Positions 60,531 to 64,000 of a stretch of 64,000 bases of DNA are shown one piece after another. Position numbers and translations under genes: made by a program. The notes beneath the pieces are model-generated. The model saw only the letters and a list, made by a program, of their open reading frames with translations. It was not told where the DNA came from and ran no database searches. The DNA is taken from NCBI GenBank assembly GCA_030428945.1, contig JAUIEC010000001.1, positions 344,438-408,437 of the forward strand, in the 5' to 3' direction. This stretch comes from Phycisphaerae bacterium. Lineage in GTDB: Bacteria > Planctomycetota > Phycisphaerae > UBA1845 > Fen-1342. How positions within the stretch are numbered: the stretch's first letter is position 1; each line of letters begins with the position of its first letter.

Positions 60531-61694
60531 TCAAAGACCGGCGGCCTTCCGCAGCGCGTCCGCCTTGTCGGTCTTCTCCCAGGTGAAGTTCGGCAGTTCC
60601 CGGCCGAAGTGCCCGTGCCGGGCCGTTTCGTGGTAGATCGGGCGACGCAGGTTCAGCGACGAGATGATGCCCTTCGGCGTCAGGTCGAAGTGGTCACGGA
60701 CCAGCGACGACAGCTTGCACTCGTCCACCTTCGCGGTGCCCTCGGTGCTGACCAGCACGCTGGTCGGCTCGGCCACGCCGATCGCGTACGAAAGCTGAAT
60801 CTCGCAGATGTCCGCCAGCCCGGCCGCGACGATGTTCTTCGCGACGTAGCGACCCATGTAGGCCGCCGAGCGGTCCACCTTTGTCGGGTCCTTGCCCGAG
60901 AACGCGCCACCGCCGTGCCGCCCGCGCCCACCGTACGTGTCGACGATGATCTTCCGCCCGGTCAGGCCGACGTCGCCGTGCGGGCCGCCGATCTCGAACC
61001 GTCCGGTCGGGTTCACGTGGACGGTGATGTCATCGTTCCACCAGCTTCCGAGCACCGGCTTGAAGATGTGCTCGACCGCCTGCCGGCCGAGTTCGTCCTG
61101 GCGGTCGTTCCACGAGGCGTCGTGCTGCGTCGAGAGCACCACCGTGTCGATCCGCTTCGGCGTCTGTCCGTCGTATTCGACCGTCACCTGGCTCTTGGCG
61201 TCCGGGCGCAGACCCGGAATGACCCGCTCGCGGCGGACGCTGGCCTGCTGCTCGACCAGGCGGTGGGCCAGTTGAATCGGCAGCGGCATCAGCACGTCGG
61301 TCTCGCGGCAGGCGAACCCGAACATCATGCCCTGGTCGCCGGCCCCGTCCCGGTCGACGCCCATCGCGATGTCGCCCGACTGCTTCTTGATCGAGGTCAT
61401 CACCGCGCACGATTCGAAGTCGAACCGCATGTCGCCCGACGTGTAACCAATCTCCTGGATCGTGTTGCGGACGATCTCGTCGATCTCGACGTAGGCCTCG
61501 GTCGTGATCTCGCCGGCCACGACCGCCATCCCGGTCGAAACCATCGTCTCACACGCCACCCGCGAGTTGGGGTCCTGCTTCAGCATCGCGTCGAGGACCG
61601 CATCCGAGATCTGGTCAGAGACCTTGTCGGGGTGCCCCATGCTGACCGATTCGGACGTAAACAGATGCTTGCCCTTGCTTTGCGCGCTTGCCAC
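60531..61694 (-). CDS. metK: S-adenosylmethionine synthase
   Basis: A 387-residue enzyme making SAM from methionine and ATP. The start is set at GTG 61694, which has AAGGAG six bases upstream; the frame is open 49 codons further but that region holds the promoter. The family motifs are complete: [39 protein letters not shown] (ATP loop), [38 protein letters not shown] and the P-loop [19 protein letters not shown]. No SAM riboswitch was recognised in the short leader. Confidence 0.96.
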   Translation of the reverse strand: MASAQSKGKHLFTSESVSMGHPDKVSDQISDAVLDAMLKQDPNSRVACETMVSTGMAVVAGEITTEAYVEIDEIVRNTIQEIGYTSGDMRFDFESCAVMTSIKKQSGDIAMGVDRDGAGDQGMMFGFACRETDVLMPLPIQLAHRLVEQQASVRRERVIPGLRPDAKSQVTVEYDGQTPKRIDTVVLSTQHDASWNDRQDELGRQAVEHIFKPVLGSWWNDDITVHVNPTGRFEIGGPHGDVGLTGRKIIVDTYGGRGRHGGGAFSGKDPTKVDRSAAYMGRYVAKNIVAAGLADICEIQLSYAIGVAEPTSVLVSTEGTAKVDECKLSSLVRDHFDLTPKGIISSLNLRRPIYHETARHGHFGRELPNFTWEKTDKADALRKAAGL

Positions 61695-61759
61695 CGGTAG
61701 CTCCTTACTCGCCGTAACCGCCGGCGCACCGCGTCCGGACGGGAAGAGACCAAACGGAT

Positions 61760-61788
61760 ATCCTAGTAGCGGGATTCGGTCCCGACAA
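61760..61788 (-). promoter_or_regulatory. Sigma-70 type promoter for metK
   Basis: On the minus strand TTGTCG (61788-61783), 17-base spacer, TAGGAT (61765-61760), about 65 bases before the GTG start. The same TAGGAT box is used by the promoter at 52672-52701. Confidence 0.5.
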
Positions 61789-61846
61789 GCCCGCCACCGG
61801 GCGGCGGGCCTGCGTCGGAACAGGCACAGACAGCGGAGCACGGACC

Positions 61847-62191
61847 ATGGCCAAGGCCGACTGGTACTACCACCGCAACGGGTGAACGTCCTGCAAGAAA
61901 TCGCAGGGGTTCCTTGCGGAGAACGCGGTCGCGATTCGCGAACAGATCAATGCCACCAGGGAGAAACTCGGACGGGCCGAGGCACTCGAACTCGCCCACG
62001 CCGCGTCGAAAGTGATCGTCGCCAGGGGCAAGAAAGTCGTCACGTTCAAGATGGCCGACAAACCCGGTGACGACGAACTTGCCGCGGCCATGCTGGGACC
62101 GACCGGCAACCTGCGGGCCCCGACCATCCGGGCCGGCAAGACCGTGCTGGTGGGCTTCAGCGAGGAGGTCTACGCCGAGGCGCTCGGCTAA
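61847..62191 (+). CDS. ArsC/Spx-like thioredoxin-fold protein, probable selenoprotein (in-frame TGA)
   Basis: A 114-residue frame that runs from ATG 61847 to TAA 62191 if the TGA at 61883-61885 (codon 13) is read as selenocysteine. Before the TGA it reads [12 protein letters not shown], after it [22 protein letters not shown]. This gives the redox motif U-T-S-C exactly where ArsC/Spx-like proteins have CxxC or CTSC, with the family's 'CKK...FL' continuation. The rest ([18 protein letters not shown]..., [26 protein letters not shown]) has the thioredoxin-fold C-terminus, including the cis-Pro type RAPT. I recall ArsC-like families with both Cys and Sec members. It is divergent from metK. A simple nonsense mutation is the alternative, but the exact placing of the TGA makes Sec more likely. 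Confidence 0.8.
61883..61920 (+). promoter_or_regulatory. Candidate bacterial SECIS hairpin
   Basis: Directly after the TGA, TCC (61889-61891), GCAAG (61893-61897) and AA (61898-61899) can pair with TT (61910-61911), CTTGC (61913-61917) and GGA (61918-61920). This gives ten base pairs with two single-base bulges and a ten-base, G-rich loop (61900-61909). Place and size fit a SelB-binding element; the loop is not the classic E. coli GGUC. Confidence 0.45.
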
Positions 62192-62342
62192 GCACGGGAA
62201 CCGGGAACCGGGGGCTCGTCTCGTACGGGTACCATTTGCATGTGCTGACGCACGTCAGCGCCGAGGAAAAACTGCGCAGGCATGTGAGCCTCCTCTGGTA
62301 ATGCCATGATCTGGCACGCCAGTTGGCGACTCCGGTGCACAA

Positions 62343-63767
62343 TCAGCGCGCCGCCGTGGATCCATCGATCGGAAGTCCCGGCTCTGGGCCGCACACCTCT
62401 CCGAAGTGTTCCAGGAGTGTCTGCAGGTCACGCTCCGTGACGTGGCTATCACCGTCGATGTCGCCGTCCCAAGGGTTGGCGACGTACCACACCCCGTAGT
62501 TGCCAAGCAGGATCGCGAGATCGCTCAGATGCACCCGGTCGTCGCCGTCCACATCGCCCGGACAGTCCGGGTACCAGTTCGCCCACGGAGTAGAAACAGG
62601 CGACCCACCTGGAAGTCCAACCCGGCTAACCCCAAGCCCCCGGCTGTTCGCCACGCTGTTGTCCTGCACGACGAACGTTGCGTCCGCCAACGGGACCGGC
62701 TGATCACCTTCGAATTCGTACACGAAACTGATCGCCGCGCTATTGGCCGCGTCCGGTTTTGCATTGGTGATGTCGGTCGGCCGTGGATCCGCATCGCCCG
62801 GGTTCCAGAAGTAGAACGGGTCATCGACATATTGGTTCGTCCAGACTTCTTCGATACTGGCCGGAAGCCAGAAGTCGTTGTCGAACGCATACGCCTGCAG
62901 GCCGAGCGCGACCCGTCGCAGGTTCATCTGCCCAGTCTGGAATGCCGTCGGTGTTCGCGCGGAGAGCGGTGGCGCCACTTCGGTCGTGTTCAGACTGACC
63001 CGGTTGGTGAACCTGCCCCCGTTGTTGGCCGGGTCGTTGTCCTGCACAAGAACGGCCCAGGGGTCGGGGTTCCGAAACGGGTAGAAGTACGCGAAACTGA
63101 TCCGGGCGCTGTTGATCGCGTTGGGCATGTTGTTGGTGATGTCGGTCGGCGGCGCATCCGTGTCGCCGGGGTGCCAGAACGTGCGGGGTGAATCGAGGTA
63201 GCCCTCGTCCCAGAGCTGCTTGAGATCCCGGGGATAGTATTCGCCATTGTCGCTGGCGTACTCTCGCAACGCGAAGGCAAGCCGCCGCATGTTCTGCTGC
63301 GCGATGTACTCGATCGGTGGATCCGGCGTGGCCAGCGGCGGCACCGTCTCAATCAGACCGTCCGCGGCCAGCCGGTTGATGAACGCCCCGGCATTGTTGG
63401 CCGGCGAGTTATCCTGGATCACGATGGTGTCGAGTCGCAGGTTGAATTCGCTCGGCCAGATCATACTGAAACTGACTTGGGCGCTGTCGGGCGCATTCGG
63501 CACAGAATTGTCGATCGTCTCCGGTGGCGGATCGGGATCACCTGGGTGGTAGAACACCAGTGGATCCGAAATGTACTCCGGAAAGAGAACGTGCGGCGCG
63601 CTCGGGTAGTCGCCGTACACATTGACATAGTTGTTGGCGGCGCGCCAGACGGTCAGCATCCGTTCACGCGCGATCCGCGTGTTGCGGAGCGTGTCGTCTG
63701 GCAACCTCGGACCGGTCAACAGCACGAGGGACGCAACGGCCAGCGCGATCTGAACCAGTCTCCTCAT
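62343..63767 (-). CDS. Secreted protein with three pilin-like repeats and a dockerin-like tail
   Basis: A 474-residue secreted protein (MRRLVQIALAVASLVLLTGP). Three modules of about 130 residues follow one another, each with a helix like 'NMRRLAFALREYASDNGEYYP', a 'LWDEGYLDSPRTFWHPGDTDAPPTDITN' segment and a strand 'ARISFAYF...VLVQDNDPANN'. These resemble the globular heads of planctomycete pilin-like proteins, but without the prepilin helix and in tandem. The last 75 residues hold two dockerin/EF-hand units (DVDGDDRVHLSDLAILLGNYG, DIDGDSHVTERDLQTLLEHFG). No enzyme motif is seen. Confidence 0.78.
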   Translation of the reverse strand: MRRLVQIALAVASLVLLTGPRLPDDTLRNTRIARERMLTVWRAANNYVNVYGDYPSAPHVLFPEYISDPLVFYHPGDPDPPPETIDNSVPNAPDSAQVSFSMIWPSEFNLRLDTIVIQDNSPANNAGAFINRLAADGLIETVPPLATPDPPIEYIAQQNMRRLAFALREYASDNGEYYPRDLKQLWDEGYLDSPRTFWHPGDTDAPPTDITNNMPNAINSARISFAYFYPFRNPDPWAVLVQDNDPANNGGRFTNRVSLNTTEVAPPLSARTPTAFQTGQMNLRRVALGLQAYAFDNDFWLPASIEEVWTNQYVDDPFYFWNPGDADPRPTDITNAKPDAANSAAISFVYEFEGDQPVPLADATFVVQDNSVANSRGLGVSRVGLPGGSPVSTPWANWYPDCPGDVDGDDRVHLSDLAILLGNYGVWYVANPWDGDIDGDSHVTERDLQTLLEHFGEVCGPEPGLPIDGSTAAR

Positions 63768-63952
63768 GATGCATGTTCCAGAACGAGGTGTTTTCGCCGA
63801 TTCCGCACCGCTGTTTCGATCTTCCATTCTAACGGTTGCGCGTGATTCCGCGGTTTTTTTGTCCAGTCGGCGGACGCGCCGATGTCCTGGTACGCTCAGG
63901 GTGAATCCTGCGTCCCTGTCGGTCTGTTCGGCAGGCTGTATCGCGTTGAGGA

Positions 63953-64000
63953 ATGAACGTGACGATACCCGTCGAACCCGACCAGATCACGCCCGCCTGG
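63953..64000 (+). CDS. Start of a gene cut by the window end
   Basis: The frame from ATG 63953 reads MNVTIPVEPDQITPAW to the window edge. GTG 63959 in the same frame has better spacing from GAGGA and may be the real start. The phrase 'ITPAW' recalls the N-terminus of phosphotransferase/ecdysteroid-kinase-like proteins (ITPEWL), but 16 residues cannot fix a family. Confidence 0.4.
   Translation, partial: MNVTIPVEPDQITPAW

Noticed and set aside
61695..61846. SAM riboswitch upstream of metK
   Set aside because: The leader from the predicted start is under about 60 bases and shows no conserved SAM aptamer; only a GC hairpin lies upstream of the promoter.
61847..62191. Pseudogene with a nonsense TGA
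   Set aside because: The TGA lies exactly at the redox Cys position and the rest of the frame is intact, so selenocysteine explains it better.

Overview
The window is a high-GC chromosome segment from a diderm bacterium, most likely a planctomycete close to the Phycisphaerae. Two pilin-like proteins carry the FTLIELLVV...ISILLPSL prepilin head and an 'H-X-DG' tail, and three secreted proteins end in planctomycete-style dockerin/EF-hand repeats. A Kdo transferase, many lipoproteins with clear lipoboxes and a LolA-like protein indicate an outer membrane. No rRNA, integrase, transposase or CRISPR array was seen.

Layout. 0-13 kb is housekeeping and envelope: the end of nuoN, waaA, a LolA-fold protein, sucD, a pilin-like protein, a NatAB-type ABC exporter, a lipoprotein peptidyl-prolyl isomerase, a BON-like protein, a 7Fe ferredoxin and a UDP-sugar dehydrogenase. 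13-20.6 kb holds a TPR/SPOR lipoprotein, a MoxR-like ATPase, a PlsC-ACP-acyl ligase fusion coupled to an LplT-like flippase, and an unusual phosphatase-cytochrome c' fusion. 20.7-26.5 kb is a surface-polysaccharide export operon (Wzm, Wzt with sugar-binding tail, methyltransferase/coiled coil, double glycosyltransferase), followed by a flavin-dependent halogenase-like gene.

28.7-48.2 kb is an accessory island that looks like a biological-conflict locus. A LysR regulator is divergent from, and shares overlapping promoters with, a tight gene train: degenerate Nudix; Nudix-kinase-TPR; TIR-NTPase-TPR; DUF4062-NTPase-TPR; membrane TrkA-RyR-SLOG. Then come methyltransferase-pseudokinase-pentapeptide plus a TIR protein, and a PLD-nuclease/SF2-helicase/DUF3427 protein. 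The parts suggest sensing and signalling with nucleotide-derived molecules, with TIR-type effectors and NLR-like switches. This function is inferred from domains only.

48.3-64 kb returns to ordinary content: a lipoprotein/M48 protease operon, tRNA-Ser(CGA), a sigma-70 family factor, secreted subtilisin-P-dockerin, PstS-like-dockerin and pilin-like proteins, prfB with the programmed +1 frameshift, metK, and a small ArsC-like gene with an in-frame TGA that is probably selenocysteine.

A genome-style signature runs through the window. Many intergenic gaps contain 7-8 nt short tandem repeats of several families (GGGAACA, AGGGAGCA, AAGCAGGT, GTGAAAGA), often as two facing arms that form long hairpins at gene ends; one array has entered the 3' end of a coding sequence.
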